Assembly (NCBI GenBank): GCA_902521955.1
Contig: CABYTP010000009.1
Location: 1-39,678, forward strand
Source: an uncultured Candidatus Actinomarina sp.
GTDB taxonomy: Bacteria; Actinomycetota; Acidimicrobiia; Actinomarinales; Actinomarinaceae
DNA: 39,678 nt
Direction: 5' to 3'
Part shown: piece after piece, positions 9,484-19,218 of the stretch
How the letters are laid out: every line of letters starts with the position of its first letter
Numbering within the stretch: position 1 is the first letter of the stretch
Program-made: the position numbers and the translations under genes
Notes under the pieces: generated by a model
The model's database searches: none
Told to the model about the DNA's origin: nothing
The model's input: the letters and a program-made list of their open reading frames with translations, nothing else

Positions 9484-11721
9484 TTAATGAACAGTATTCT
9501 TGCTATTTAGATTAATCAAAATTGTAGAAGCGATCATAAATAGATATCCTTGAATAATATGTCTTGGAAAATATGTATGTACTTGGTAAAAAAGATGGGG
9601 TCCTAAAAAAGCAAACGGAATAATAAAATACAAAAAGTTAGTCAGGTTTTTGTCTCTTTTAGCAAAAACAAAAAGAAATTGCAGAATTATCAGGCTTACA
9701 GTAATTGGAAATATTTTACCTGACATTAGCCTCACACCGTCGTTTAATGGATTTGCTATAAGATAATTCAACTGAAATAAAAATTTTTCATATACTGCTG
9801 AAAAATTTAGTAATAAATCTATAGGTGATAAATAAAAAACGTCACTTCTAAATATATTTTTTTCCAAAACAAACTCTCCACCATAAATAAAGTTATGTAA
9901 AAAAGGAAGAAGGAGAAAAAATGTAAAAATAGCTAGAGGTTTGAAAAATATCTTTTTATTTTTTGATAAAAGAAAAATTAAGAAAACTAAGTAAATTATG
10001 CCTGGAAATTGATTTTCACGAATAAAAAAACAAGCACCTAAAAGAAAATACATAGCGTAAAGATTTTTTGAACTAAATTCCAATTTTAAAAAAATATTTA
10101 AAAATATAAGTCCTAAAATCCAAGTAGGCCATTCTGATAAAGATGAGAACAAATTTAGTTTAGAACTATAAGTGGAAAGAAATATATAAGTTAATAGAAA
10201 ATTAAAACCTAGGAAATATACTTGTTCATTATATTTTTTAAAAAGTTTTAAAAATATTGAAAATAACAAAAAAACTATTATAAATCTAAAAAATATAACT
10301 ATCGACAAATGACTGTCCCCAAAAAATAAATGGAATACGGATAACAGGTATCTGTATCCAGGCTGATAGAGGTAGATGTCTTCGCCACCTTGTAATGATT
10401 GTAAAAAAACTATCTGTTGAGACCAACTTTCGTATTTAAGTGGATCCGATCCTCCAAGAGAATATAGAACGTTGTTATTCAAATTCAAGTTTTTTACTGA
10501 CGAAATAGAGATTATTAATATGGATGAAAGAAAGTTTTGAACTTTATACTCCTGTTTAATTGCAATAAAGGTGATAACAGATAAAATTACTAAAATTTCT
10601 ATGATGTCTGCATATGAATTAGATAAAAACTCTAAAAATAAAATTCCAACAAGTCCAATAATAAAGTTAAGACCTAGGATTCTATTTTTTGAATATATAA
10701 AATAGAAAATCAAAAGAATAATTGATAGAAAAATAAATGAAGAGATAAGCTCAAATATTCTTGAAGTGTTAGATTCGTAAATATTAATATAATTGTCATC
10801 TAAATCAGTTAGATTAAAAGAGGCATATGGAATACTGGGGATACTATTAATTAGTCCATTGAACCGATAAAAATAATCAAATTCAACTTCTGCTCCGACA
10901 GGTACAAGTAAAATATGGCTTTTTGATTTTGTATAAGAGGGTTCTAAATTTATTTCTTCACCATTAACAGTAACCGTAACTTCTCCAACATAAGAAATTT
11001 TCATTTGTTCTCTATATTTGTTATAACTTTCAGAAGACCAATTTACCCCAAAAGAAAGCCAGCTTCTAGAGGGCTCTATAGGAAGAATCAAATTAGTAAA
11101 TCCATATTCATATTCTCGAACTTCCTCTATCTTTTTAATTTCAACATATTCGTTGTAGGTGACTCTCGAGTACTTATCATCTTTTGATATCCAATGAATA
11201 GGTATATCTAAATCATTACTTCCCCCGTAGAAACTCTTTTCATAAAAATTAAATCCAGTTTGATTTAAAAAATATAAATTCCAATTTGTATATTCAATAC
11301 TTTTATTATTTTCGGGGTTTTGATTAAAATTTAAAAAATAATCATTACGCGTAATACTTTTATCAAAGGGCTTGTCAAAACTAAATTGACAACTGTCTGC
11401 AGTGTTAAAATTCATTTCAAAATTGGATGTGGGAGTAAATTCTGTTTTGTAACAAGCGTTATAATCATCATTATTTGAAAACATTTGTATTAAAAGAAAT
11501 ATGAATGTAAGAAGGATAATTAAGCGAAAATATTTTTCAGCATTTAAGTCTGATTGTTTTATCAAAAATGGTAAACATAAACAAATGATAAAGAGTACAA
11601 CTTCTAACTTGCCTTCAAATGGAAATCCATTTAGCCCATATTTTTTGTTTATTGGAAAGAAAATTAAAAATAATGGAACAAAGTAGACTAATGTTTTTTT
11701 ATTTGTTAAAAACACACTCAT
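9484..11721 (-). CDS. Large multi-pass membrane protein, possible GT-C-type glycosyltransferase
   Basis: Multiple TM segments flanking an approximately 200-aa polar N-terminal region; GGSDPLKYESWSQQIV and YLYQPGYRYLLSVFHLFFGDSH resemble ArnT/PMT-like loops. Confidence 0.5.
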   Translation of the reverse strand: MSVFLTNKKTLVYFVPLFLIFFPINKKYGLNGFPFEGKLEVVLFIICLCLPFLIKQSDLNAEKYFRLIILLTFIFLLIQMFSNNDDYNACYKTEFTPTSNFEMNFNTADSCQFSFDKPFDKSITRNDYFLNFNQNPENNKSIEYTNWNLYFLNQTGFNFYEKSFYGGSNDLDIPIHWISKDDKYSRVTYNEYVEIKKIEEVREYEYGFTNLILPIEPSRSWLSFGVNWSSESYNKYREQMKISYVGEVTVTVNGEEINLEPSYTKSKSHILLVPVGAEVEFDYFYRFNGLINSIPSIPYASFNLTDLDDNYINIYESNTSRIFELISSFIFLSIILLIFYFIYSKNRILGLNFIIGLVGILFLEFLSNSYADIIEILVILSVITFIAIKQEYKVQNFLSSILIISISSVKNLNLNNNVLYSLGGSDPLKYESWSQQIVFLQSLQGGEDIYLYQPGYRYLLSVFHLFFGDSHLSIVIFFRFIIVFLLFSIFLKLFKKYNEQVYFLGFNFLLTYIFLSTYSSKLNLFSSLSEWPTWILGLIFLNIFLKLEFSSKNLYAMYFLLGACFFIRENQFPGIIYLVFLIFLLSKNKKIFFKPLAIFTFFLLLPFLHNFIYGGEFVLEKNIFRSDVFYLSPIDLLLNFSAVYEKFLFQLNYLIANPLNDGVRLMSGKIFPITVSLIILQFLFVFAKRDKNLTNFLYFIIPFAFLGPHLFYQVHTYFPRHIIQGYLFMIASTILINLNSKNTVH

Positions 11722-11725
11722 TTTT

Positions 11726-12436
11726 TTATTTGGTTGGAAGCTTACTTAAAACTCCATTATCAACTGTAATGCTTGACCCATGCAAAATTTTTGCATGTTG
11801 GTTTAGTAAGTCAATTATAAAGTTTGCTACCTCAACTGGTTCCAATATTTTTTTTGATGGTAGTTCATTTTTTAGGTTTTGAATTTCTTTTTTATCAAGA
11901 TTCTCTGTCAGCATTGGAGAATCCATTGCACCAAGAATTAACTCAAAAATTGACATCTTTTCATTTTTTTCTATTGTAAGTCCATTAACCAATCCTTGTA
12001 TTGCAGACTTACTAGACGCATAAAGTGTATTGTTTTCGGTTGTAGCTTTTGCATGAACGGAAGAGACTATACATAGTTTAGAAAAATCACTAAATTCATT
12101 TTCTAAAGTCTTTACTAAAAGATAAATTGATTTTACATTAACTGAAAAAACTTCGTCAAATGTTGCTGAAATATCGTCAATATCATTACTTGAATTTTTT
12201 TGAACTGCTGCACAATGCACTATTGAATCAATTTTTTTGCTATTTAAAGAATTTTTTATTTCCAATATATTTTCATTTGAGATACTGGATAAATCAATAT
12301 TAATGTCAGTATGTATTCCCGCTGTTTTATCTATTCCTAAAGTGTTAAAACCACTTTGTTTTAATTGTTTAGAAAGAGCGTCGCCAAGTCCAGAACTTGA
12401 TCCTGTTATTAAATAGTAATTTTCAGTTTTACTCAC
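11726..12436 (-). CDS. SDR-family oxidoreductase
   Basis: YLITGSSSGLGDALSKQL (TGxxxGxG) and LYASSKSAIQGL (YxxxK), VDNGVLS near the C-terminus. Confidence 0.85.
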   Translation of the reverse strand: MSKTENYYLITGSSSGLGDALSKQLKQSGFNTLGIDKTAGIHTDINIDLSSISNENILEIKNSLNSKKIDSIVHCAAVQKNSSNDIDDISATFDEVFSVNVKSIYLLVKTLENEFSDFSKLCIVSSVHAKATTENNTLYASSKSAIQGLVNGLTIEKNEKMSIFELILGAMDSPMLTENLDKKEIQNLKNELPSKKILEPVEVANFIIDLLNQHAKILHGSSITVDNGVLSKLPTK

Positions 12437-13346
12437 TAATCCATTTTAATAAAGTATCAGTAACTTGCTGGTTAACTGAGTTATTTGCTTCAAGTGTATT
12501 GGAAGCATTGTGAGTTGAAAATATTACATTATTATAATCTTTAAGTGGATTTCCATCTATTACTGGTTCTTTTTCGAATACATCTAGGGCACAACCTGAA
12601 ATTAAATCTTTATCAAGGGCATAAATCAAATCTTTTTCATTTATAATCTGCCCTCTTGAAACATTTACTATATATGGTTTTTTTTCTAAATTATTAAAAA
12701 AATGTTTGTTAACTAAATGCCTTGTTTCCTTTGTTAAAGAAGCAGTGACTACTAAAATATCACTGGTTTTTTGTAAAAATTCAAGATCCTTCTTTAGTGC
12801 TATAGAGTTGTCTGCTTTATCAGAATATGGATCATAATAAAATATATTTACTCCAAATGGTTTTAACAATTTAGCTGTATATTGTCCAATACTGCCAAAT
12901 CCAATAAAACCTAAATTTTTATTCATCAATCTTGTACCAATTGGTTTATTCCATTCGGTACTCATTAACAGTTCTTTATGAATATATGGTATTTGTTTTA
13001 AAAGTGAACCGATTAAATATATAACATGCTCTGCTACATCAATATATATGTCACTGGGTGTATTTAATATTTTTGGAAAATTTGTTGAAATATTTATGTT
13101 GTCAGTCCCAACACCCCATTTAATAATGAGCTCTAATTTTGGACAACTATTGATTACATCATCATTAATTTCGTCATCACCGATAACTGCTATTTTTGAA
13201 TTTTGCAAATTTTTTATCATTTCTTTAGCATCAAACCCCTGTCCTTTAGGCGTTACTAGTTCAACTGAATACTCTTTGTTTATCATTAATTCATTTAAAT
13301 TTTCTACTTCAGAAAAATATCGGGGACAGGTAATAACAATACTCAT
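12429..13346 (-). CDS. D-isomer-specific 2-hydroxyacid dehydrogenase (phosphoglycerate dehydrogenase-like)
   Basis: NLGFIGFGSIGQYTAKLLKPFGVNIFYYDPY, YIVNVSRGQIINEKDLIYAL, CALDVFEKEP. Confidence 0.93.
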   Translation of the reverse strand: MSIVITCPRYFSEVENLNELMINKEYSVELVTPKGQGFDAKEMIKNLQNSKIAVIGDDEINDDVINSCPKLELIIKWGVGTDNINISTNFPKILNTPSDIYIDVAEHVIYLIGSLLKQIPYIHKELLMSTEWNKPIGTRLMNKNLGFIGFGSIGQYTAKLLKPFGVNIFYYDPYSDKADNSIALKKDLEFLQKTSDILVVTASLTKETRHLVNKHFFNNLEKKPYIVNVSRGQIINEKDLIYALDKDLISGCALDVFEKEPVIDGNPLKDYNNVIFSTHNASNTLEANNSVNQQVTDTLLKWISE

Positions 13347-13993
13347 AAATTTTCCTTAAGAAGTATTTCTGCTATTTTAAAATCACTCTCATTATCAATA
13401 TCAATATTTTCAGGAAATTTTGTTTCAAAGAATATCGAGTTAGAGGAAATTCTATTTTTTCTAATATTAAAATTATCTTTTGAAAAAATATAAAATCCTG
13501 AATTTTCAATGTATAAAGGGTCAAGATCTTGAGTTTGAATTAATTCACTAATATCATGATTTATAGGATTTGCATCTCCATCAAAAAGCCTATCCTGTAA
13601 CTTAGTCACAGAGAAATAGTCCTTTTTAGTTTTATTATGTTTTTCTATGGCTGAATTAATAGTTTTTACAGTTAGCAAAGGATTCGTTGTGTGTGTTTGA
13701 AGAATAGATTCATTTTTACATTCACTTAGAGTAGATGCAATAATTTTGTTCATAGAAATTTCATTTCCAATTAGATTTTTGGGGCGATATACAAACTTTA
13801 AAAAATCAAAGTACTCCAACATTTTTTCTTGAACAAAGCTTTCGTCACAGTTAATTACAATCTCATCAATATAATTTGATGCATTTAAAGAAGAGATTAT
13901 CCAAAAAAAAAGAGGTTTTCCGTTTATCATTTTAAAATTTTTATTTGGAACTCTCTGAGATTCTTTCTTAATTGGAACTATTGCAGAAATCAT
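13343..13993 (-). CDS. Acylneuraminate cytidylyltransferase-like (CMP-sugar synthetase family)
   Basis: MISAIVPIKKESQRVPNKNFKMINGKPLFFWIISSL, ILQTHTTNPLLTVKTI; NeuA/KdsB-like N-terminus. Confidence 0.85.
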   Translation of the reverse strand: MISAIVPIKKESQRVPNKNFKMINGKPLFFWIISSLNASNYIDEIVINCDESFVQEKMLEYFDFLKFVYRPKNLIGNEISMNKIIASTLSECKNESILQTHTTNPLLTVKTINSAIEKHNKTKKDYFSVTKLQDRLFDGDANPINHDISELIQTQDLDPLYIENSGFYIFSKDNFNIRKNRISSNSIFFETKFPENIDIDNESDFKIAEILLKENL

Positions 13994-14928
13994 GACTTTG
14001 GTGGATAAAAATATAGATCAGTTGTTTTGTTTTTACTCATATTGTTTTTGTATCCTCTATATGTTCCTAGATACTGACAAAATCTGTACTTTAATATACT
14101 AATAATATCACTGCCTGGTTGAAGAGTTTCTTTTGAAGTTTTTAGGTCATATATTACTCCTCTTAAAAAACCTCTAAAACAGTAAAAAAAAGTATTTCTA
14201 ATTACTTCCGAGTCGAATTTGTCTATTTCATCAATTACTTTGAGTGCTTCCGCTTCTCTTCTGTATCTATTTGAAATTGTCTTATAGTTTTCTCTGTGCA
14301 AATGTTCAACATCTGCTTCTGAGCAATAATAGATTCCCCATCCATCAGTTTTTGCTTTTTTCCCAAAAGCAATATCTTCAAGACCTGTGAGTTTTTCATC
14401 AAACTTGTATTTTTTCCATAACTCATTTCTGTATGCTGCATTTCCATTATTTAAAAAAACTTCTGTAATAATTTTAGATTCTCCACTAAACCATGTTTTT
14501 TGGACTGATGCTTCAGAATGCTTAGTTTCGGGATGTGGTGACTGACAGCCATAAACTATTCCTATATTTTTATTAGAAAAAGATTCAACCACATTTTTTA
14601 GCCAATAACGATTTTTTGGAAAACAGTGAGCACTTAAAGATACAATTATTTCACCTTCAGAATGTGTAAAACCTATATTGAGTGATTTTCCGAAAGTAAA
14701 CTCATTTTTATTGATATGATATAAAGAAATATTATTATTCTTACTCATATAATATGAAATAGTTTCTAATGTACCATCATCGCTACCAGAATCTACAAAT
14801 ACTATTTCAAAGTCTTTAATAGTTTGATTAAAGAGGATGGGTAGCAAGATTTTTAAATTTTCATTTTCATTTAAACATCTGATTACAATTGAAACTTTTT
14901 TGCTCAACTTACCTCGATTGTATACCAC
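13990..14928 (-). CDS. Glycosyltransferase family 2
   Basis: KVSIVIRCLNENENLKILLPILFNQTIKDFEIVFVDSGSDDGTLETI; later LTGLEDIAFGKKAKTDGW. Confidence 0.92.
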   Translation of the reverse strand: MVYNRGKLSKKVSIVIRCLNENENLKILLPILFNQTIKDFEIVFVDSGSDDGTLETISYYMSKNNNISLYHINKNEFTFGKSLNIGFTHSEGEIIVSLSAHCFPKNRYWLKNVVESFSNKNIGIVYGCQSPHPETKHSEASVQKTWFSGESKIITEVFLNNGNAAYRNELWKKYKFDEKLTGLEDIAFGKKAKTDGWGIYYCSEADVEHLHRENYKTISNRYRREAEALKVIDEIDKFDSEVIRNTFFYCFRGFLRGVIYDLKTSKETLQPGSDIISILKYRFCQYLGTYRGYKNNMSKNKTTDLYFYPPKS

Positions 14929-15740
14929 GTCTTATAATTTTGAGATTTAGGCAAAAATATCTTATTTTGTTTAATAGCTTCCTCTAAGTCTTTCATTCCA
15001 GAATTACAAGGTTCAAGAACATTTACATTTAAATTATTCCATCCACCCCTTGATTGAAAGATCCAAAAATAAGGAAGTGTTGATTTGTCATACTCAAAAA
15101 CACACATATCATTATTTTCATTAGTCACCTTTATTTTTCCATCAACTCCATAAAAATAAACAAAATCGTTTCTATTTTGATTGGGTTTTACAGACGATAA
15201 GAAATCATTTAACTTATCGCTAGAAACAATATTCCCAAAATTTTTGTCAACTTTTTTAAAATAGTCATATTTAAAAATAACTTTATGATTGCTAATTGGC
15301 AAAGCTAAGTGAAGCTTAAATAAGAAATAATCTAAATTGATTTCATTGATGTCATAATTTACTGTTACTTTATTTTGATCTATACTAATTGTTTTTTTTA
15401 CTTTAGAATTTGAAAAGTATCCTTTGCAAGCTAGGTCAACGCTGTATTTGGATTTATCAACTATGTCCCACTCAGAAGTCCATAACTCACCATGGTCAGG
15501 TGCAATTTTATCATTAATTGTTTCAATCTTATCATTTGGAAAAAGTTCTTCATATCCGCCTATCCATTGAGAATCATAATCAGAAAATTGTATGGGTTTG
15601 AATTTAGAATACTTGTCAGAATCAAACCAAACCCAATTAACATTGTTCTTCTTATCAACAATTTCGACTATTTTTCCACCAAATAAAGTATCGACTTTTA
15701 TTTTTAAATATTCATTTTCAAAGCCCAAAAAGTTATTCAT
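14904..15740 (-). CDS. Aldose-epimerase/galactose-mutarotase-like protein
   Basis: NEYLKIKVDTLFGGKIVEIVDKKNNVNWVWF...QWIGGYEELFPN...DHGELWTSEW: mutarotase-like beta pattern; no definitive catalytic assignment by eye. Confidence 0.5.
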   Translation of the reverse strand: MNNFLGFENEYLKIKVDTLFGGKIVEIVDKKNNVNWVWFDSDKYSKFKPIQFSDYDSQWIGGYEELFPNDKIETINDKIAPDHGELWTSEWDIVDKSKYSVDLACKGYFSNSKVKKTISIDQNKVTVNYDINEINLDYFLFKLHLALPISNHKVIFKYDYFKKVDKNFGNIVSSDKLNDFLSSVKPNQNRNDFVYFYGVDGKIKVTNENNDMCVFEYDKSTLPYFWIFQSRGGWNNLNVNVLEPCNSGMKDLEEAIKQNKIFLPKSQNYKTWYTIEVS

Positions 15741-16845
15741 TAATACTTCTTTCTTTTAAAATATCAATATTTGAAGCCGTAACATTAAAGATTTTATAAC
15801 CCTCTTTCTCAAGTTCTTTTATTTGTTTACTTAGAATTAAAATGTGTGATTTGTAATACTTGTTAATATTACGATCATCAAAAAAACTGGGATGGTTCTC
15901 TTTATGTTCGTCTAAAGTTTGTTGTGTGTTTTTTGAATACTGCCAAAAATTTTTTTCATCTTTTTCTCTTCCATCAAATCCTCCTAAATAAATATTTTGA
16001 GCAAGTAAAGATGCAATTGGAAGCATAAATTCTGTTAAAACATTGCTTGAATTTTGTGAAAATAAATTTTTATTGCTACCAATTTTTAAATTATTTTCAG
16101 ATGGTTGTAAACCAATTATAAAATTTTGATCTATCTTCCAATCATTTACCAAAATAGGAAAAGCGACAATTGGACAAACTATATAAAATTTTTGATTGTT
16201 AAATCTATTAATAACTTCCTTTTTAAATCTTTGTGCTTCTGTACTATTTCCAAAATGAAAAACAGGATCTCCAAAACAAATTATCCTACAACCACTATTC
16301 CAAAGTTGTTCATCATATATTCCTGAGTTGCAAGAAACTACTTCTAAATTTTTTTCTTGATAATAATCCCTTGCTTTGTCAAAAGATGGGCCTGTTCCTA
16401 ATAGTGCAATATTTTCTAAGTTTGTATTTTTTTTTAAAATTTTAAAATTTTCTATTGATTTATTTATATAACTTGCTCTTTCTGAAACAGTTGAAAAGTC
16501 GTAGTAATACAACCTAAGCCGTGTTGAAGCTTCTGAACTTAAATAAAAGTTTTTATCAATCAATCTAACTTTTCTTAAAAAGAAAAAGTACTTAACAAAC
16601 AAAAAAATTTTAAATTTACCTATAAGAATCAGCGTGTCATTTTCTATATTTTTTGAAACATGTATGTTGTCTGGAATCAACAGATCAGAGAAATTATTTT
16701 TATCAAAATCATGTAAAAATATATTTTTATATTTTTTGTTATTCTTTAATTGAAAGCCCCTAAGTAAATACCATATAAATGCTTTAAATAAAACTAATGG
16801 ATTAATGAATTTAGTTTGTGTGAAACTAATTGGTAACATCATCAT
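15733..16845 (-). CDS. DUF115 / MptE-like or sialyltransferase-like protein
   Basis: NIALLGTGPSFDKARDYYQEKNLEVVSCNSGIYDEQLWNSGCRIICFGDPVFHFG: GxGPS motif followed by nucleotide-fold-like region. Confidence 0.5.
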   Translation of the reverse strand: MMMLPISFTQTKFINPLVLFKAFIWYLLRGFQLKNNKKYKNIFLHDFDKNNFSDLLIPDNIHVSKNIENDTLILIGKFKIFLFVKYFFFLRKVRLIDKNFYLSSEASTRLRLYYYDFSTVSERASYINKSIENFKILKKNTNLENIALLGTGPSFDKARDYYQEKNLEVVSCNSGIYDEQLWNSGCRIICFGDPVFHFGNSTEAQRFKKEVINRFNNQKFYIVCPIVAFPILVNDWKIDQNFIIGLQPSENNLKIGSNKNLFSQNSSNVLTEFMLPIASLLAQNIYLGGFDGREKDEKNFWQYSKNTQQTLDEHKENHPSFFDDRNINKYYKSHILILSKQIKELEKEGYKIFNVTASNIDILKERSINE

Positions 16846-16875
16846 ATTATAAATTGATTTGTTAGGTAAAGAATG

Positions 16876-17628
16876 TCAATAATTCTTAAAAATAAAATTG
16901 TTAGTATTTTTCATAGCAAATTTAATGTCTTCTTCATTAGAAAGTTTCTTTAAGACTTTATTCTCTAAGTAATAAATATCGAAATTAAGGTTATTTAACT
17001 TATCAAAAATGTAAAAATAATTTTTATTATGGCGTTCTTCCACCTCAATTAGAAGAAGTGAATCAAAATTTGAGAGCATATTTACAGCACCATCAAGAAC
17101 TTTATTTTCATGACCCTCTACATCTATCTTTATAAATAATTTACTGGGTTTATGTGATTTAACATTGCTAAATAAAGAATCGATGGGTATACACTTAATA
17201 ACCCTTTTCTCAAATTCTTCAAATTTATTCTCTATGGATGATTTTCCAAATATTTTTATTGAATTAATTTTTGGTATATTTAAATTGATCTCTTGGTGTT
17301 GATTTGAAGCAGCTTTATTAATTAAAGTTGAATTTTTGTATCTATAGCCTGCTTCAATATATGATAGACATTCTTCTATGGGTTCAAATACAAAACTATG
17401 TTGTGAGTTTTTACCAAATAAAAATGTATAAATTCCATAATTTGCACCAATATCAAAAAAAATATATTTATTATTATCTTGCTTTAGTATTTTTTTTAAT
17501 ACAGGAATTTCTTTTTCACCATAAAAAAAATTGTAAAAACCTCGAAGTGGCCCTGTAATTTTTGGAAATTTTAAAAGTAAGTCTCTCAAAAGCTTTCTTT
17601 CAAAACGTAAATTTTTTTGTTGATTCAA
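16876..17628 (-). CDS. FkbM-family methyltransferase
   Basis: YIFFDIGANYGIYTFLFGKNSQHSFVFEP and LFIKIDVEGHENKVLDGAVNML are FkbM signatures. Confidence 0.92.
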   Translation of the reverse strand: MNQQKNLRFERKLLRDLLLKFPKITGPLRGFYNFFYGEKEIPVLKKILKQDNNKYIFFDIGANYGIYTFLFGKNSQHSFVFEPIEECLSYIEAGYRYKNSTLINKAASNQHQEINLNIPKINSIKIFGKSSIENKFEEFEKRVIKCIPIDSLFSNVKSHKPSKLFIKIDVEGHENKVLDGAVNMLSNFDSLLLIEVEERHNKNYFYIFDKLNNLNFDIYYLENKVLKKLSNEEDIKFAMKNTNNFIFKNY

Positions 17629-17649
17629 TCCACATACTAGAATGTTATT

Positions 17650-19206
17650 ATGAAAAATTTAATAGCTGAGTTAAAAATGCTATTAAAAAATGTTAACAAC
17701 TACCTAAACAACAGATACAAAGGGACATTTCATAATATTTATTATTTTTTGAAAAATTTTTCCAAAATAAAAATTCAAGATTATGAGAAAAATAATGATA
17801 TAAAAAGTGATATTTGGATATTTGATAGTTCATCAAAGCTAACAAGATACTCTTTGTATTCAGCATTTTGTTTTTTTCTGACAAATCAACTAGACAATAG
17901 AAAATTAGACTATGCAGTACTTATTTGTGCTTCGGGTCCTGGCTTTTGCCAAGTTGGAGCTTCTCCAAAAAATCCAAACAATCCAATGCCCTGTAGTAGT
18001 TGTATTGAAACTAATATAAATTTATATAAAAATTCTAAAAAAATATTTTTTACAAAAAAATATAATTTCAAAAATGAAAATGAAAACAATAAAAAAATAA
18101 ATGAACTAATACAGCCATCAAAAAAATGGCTAGCAAGAGAAAATAAAAATGCTAAAACTCTTCATACGATAGAGAAAAAACTTCAGTCGGCAGGTGAGAT
18201 GTGGATAAAATATCTTGACCAAATTAGTAAAAGTGAATTACCCAAAGTTGCAATTATATTTAATGGGTATTCATTTCCAGAATCAGTTATCAAGCATTAC
18301 TTGGATGAGCATGGAGTAAAAACATATACTTTTGAGATGGGCTTCAAAGAAGATTCTATATTTATATCGGACAATTTTGCACCAGATTATTTCTTTGAAT
18401 ATGATGAAAAATTTTTGACACATAGTGAAAGTGAAAAATTAAATAAATACATGAATAGGAGAAGCAAAGGAAACTTTAGTAGAGGAGGTATTAATTTTTG
18501 GAATACAATGCATGATATTAATACTTCATTAACAGAAAAAATTGATAGACACAAAAAGGTTATAACAATATTTTTAAATGTTCCTTATGATACTTCTCAG
18601 GCATTAGCCTCAAAACTATTCCACGATACTTATGATTGGGTAGATTTTTTATCAATATATGTAAAGCAAAATAATGACTATTTATTTATTTTTAGAAGTC
18701 ACCCAGATGAAATAAGAGCAGATAAAAAAACAAACTACCCATTGTCAAAGCACCTTATGGAAATAAAGCTTAATACTTTGAGCAATGTGGTGATTATCCC
18801 AGCTCATGAGCCAACTGATTCATATGCATTGATAAAAAAATCTGACTTGGTCCTTACTTATAATTCAACAATTACAATCGAGTCTCTTTATTTCGGTACA
18901 AATGCTATCAATGCTGGTTATGCACATTTTTCAAGGATTGATTATTTTAAAATAGCTAAAAGCAAAGAGGAATATCTAAATAAAATTGAAAATTTTTTAG
19001 AAAACAGGACTGTTGGCAGCGAAACTATGGATGTTGTAACAAGTTATTTATATCAACTTATATTTAATTCTTCTATAGATTTATCATCTCAAGTAAACAG
19101 TTTGGATAAATATGAATATTATATTAAAAAAGATAAATTTGAAAACAACGGTATAGAATCTTTTGTTAAGCAACTGGAAGATAGTATTAAAAAGCGGGAT
19201 ATTTAA
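17650..19206 (+). CDS. Capsule polysaccharide biosynthesis-type glycosyltransferase with N-terminal Cys motif
   Basis: FRSHPDEIR, SDLVLTYNSTITIESLYFGTNAINAG (Capsule_synth / GT-B-like C-terminal half); N-terminal CASGPGFCQVGASPKNPNNPMPCSSC. Confidence 0.65.
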   Translation: MKNLIAELKMLLKNVNNYLNNRYKGTFHNIYYFLKNFSKIKIQDYEKNNDIKSDIWIFDSSSKLTRYSLYSAFCFFLTNQLDNRKLDYAVLICASGPGFCQVGASPKNPNNPMPCSSCIETNINLYKNSKKIFFTKKYNFKNENENNKKINELIQPSKKWLARENKNAKTLHTIEKKLQSAGEMWIKYLDQISKSELPKVAIIFNGYSFPESVIKHYLDEHGVKTYTFEMGFKEDSIFISDNFAPDYFFEYDEKFLTHSESEKLNKYMNRRSKGNFSRGGINFWNTMHDINTSLTEKIDRHKKVITIFLNVPYDTSQALASKLFHDTYDWVDFLSIYVKQNNDYLFIFRSHPDEIRADKKTNYPLSKHLMEIKLNTLSNVVIIPAHEPTDSYALIKKSDLVLTYNSTITIESLYFGTNAINAGYAHFSRIDYFKIAKSKEEYLNKIENFLENRTVGSETMDVVTSYLYQLIFNSSIDLSSQVNSLDKYEYYIKKDKFENNGIESFVKQLEDSIKKRDI

Positions 19207-19218
19207 AAACAAAAATTT

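Noticed and set aside
14235-14447. 70-aa minus-strand ORF inside the GT2 gene
   Set aside because: Same-strand out-of-frame ORF within a well-supported CDS, no motif.
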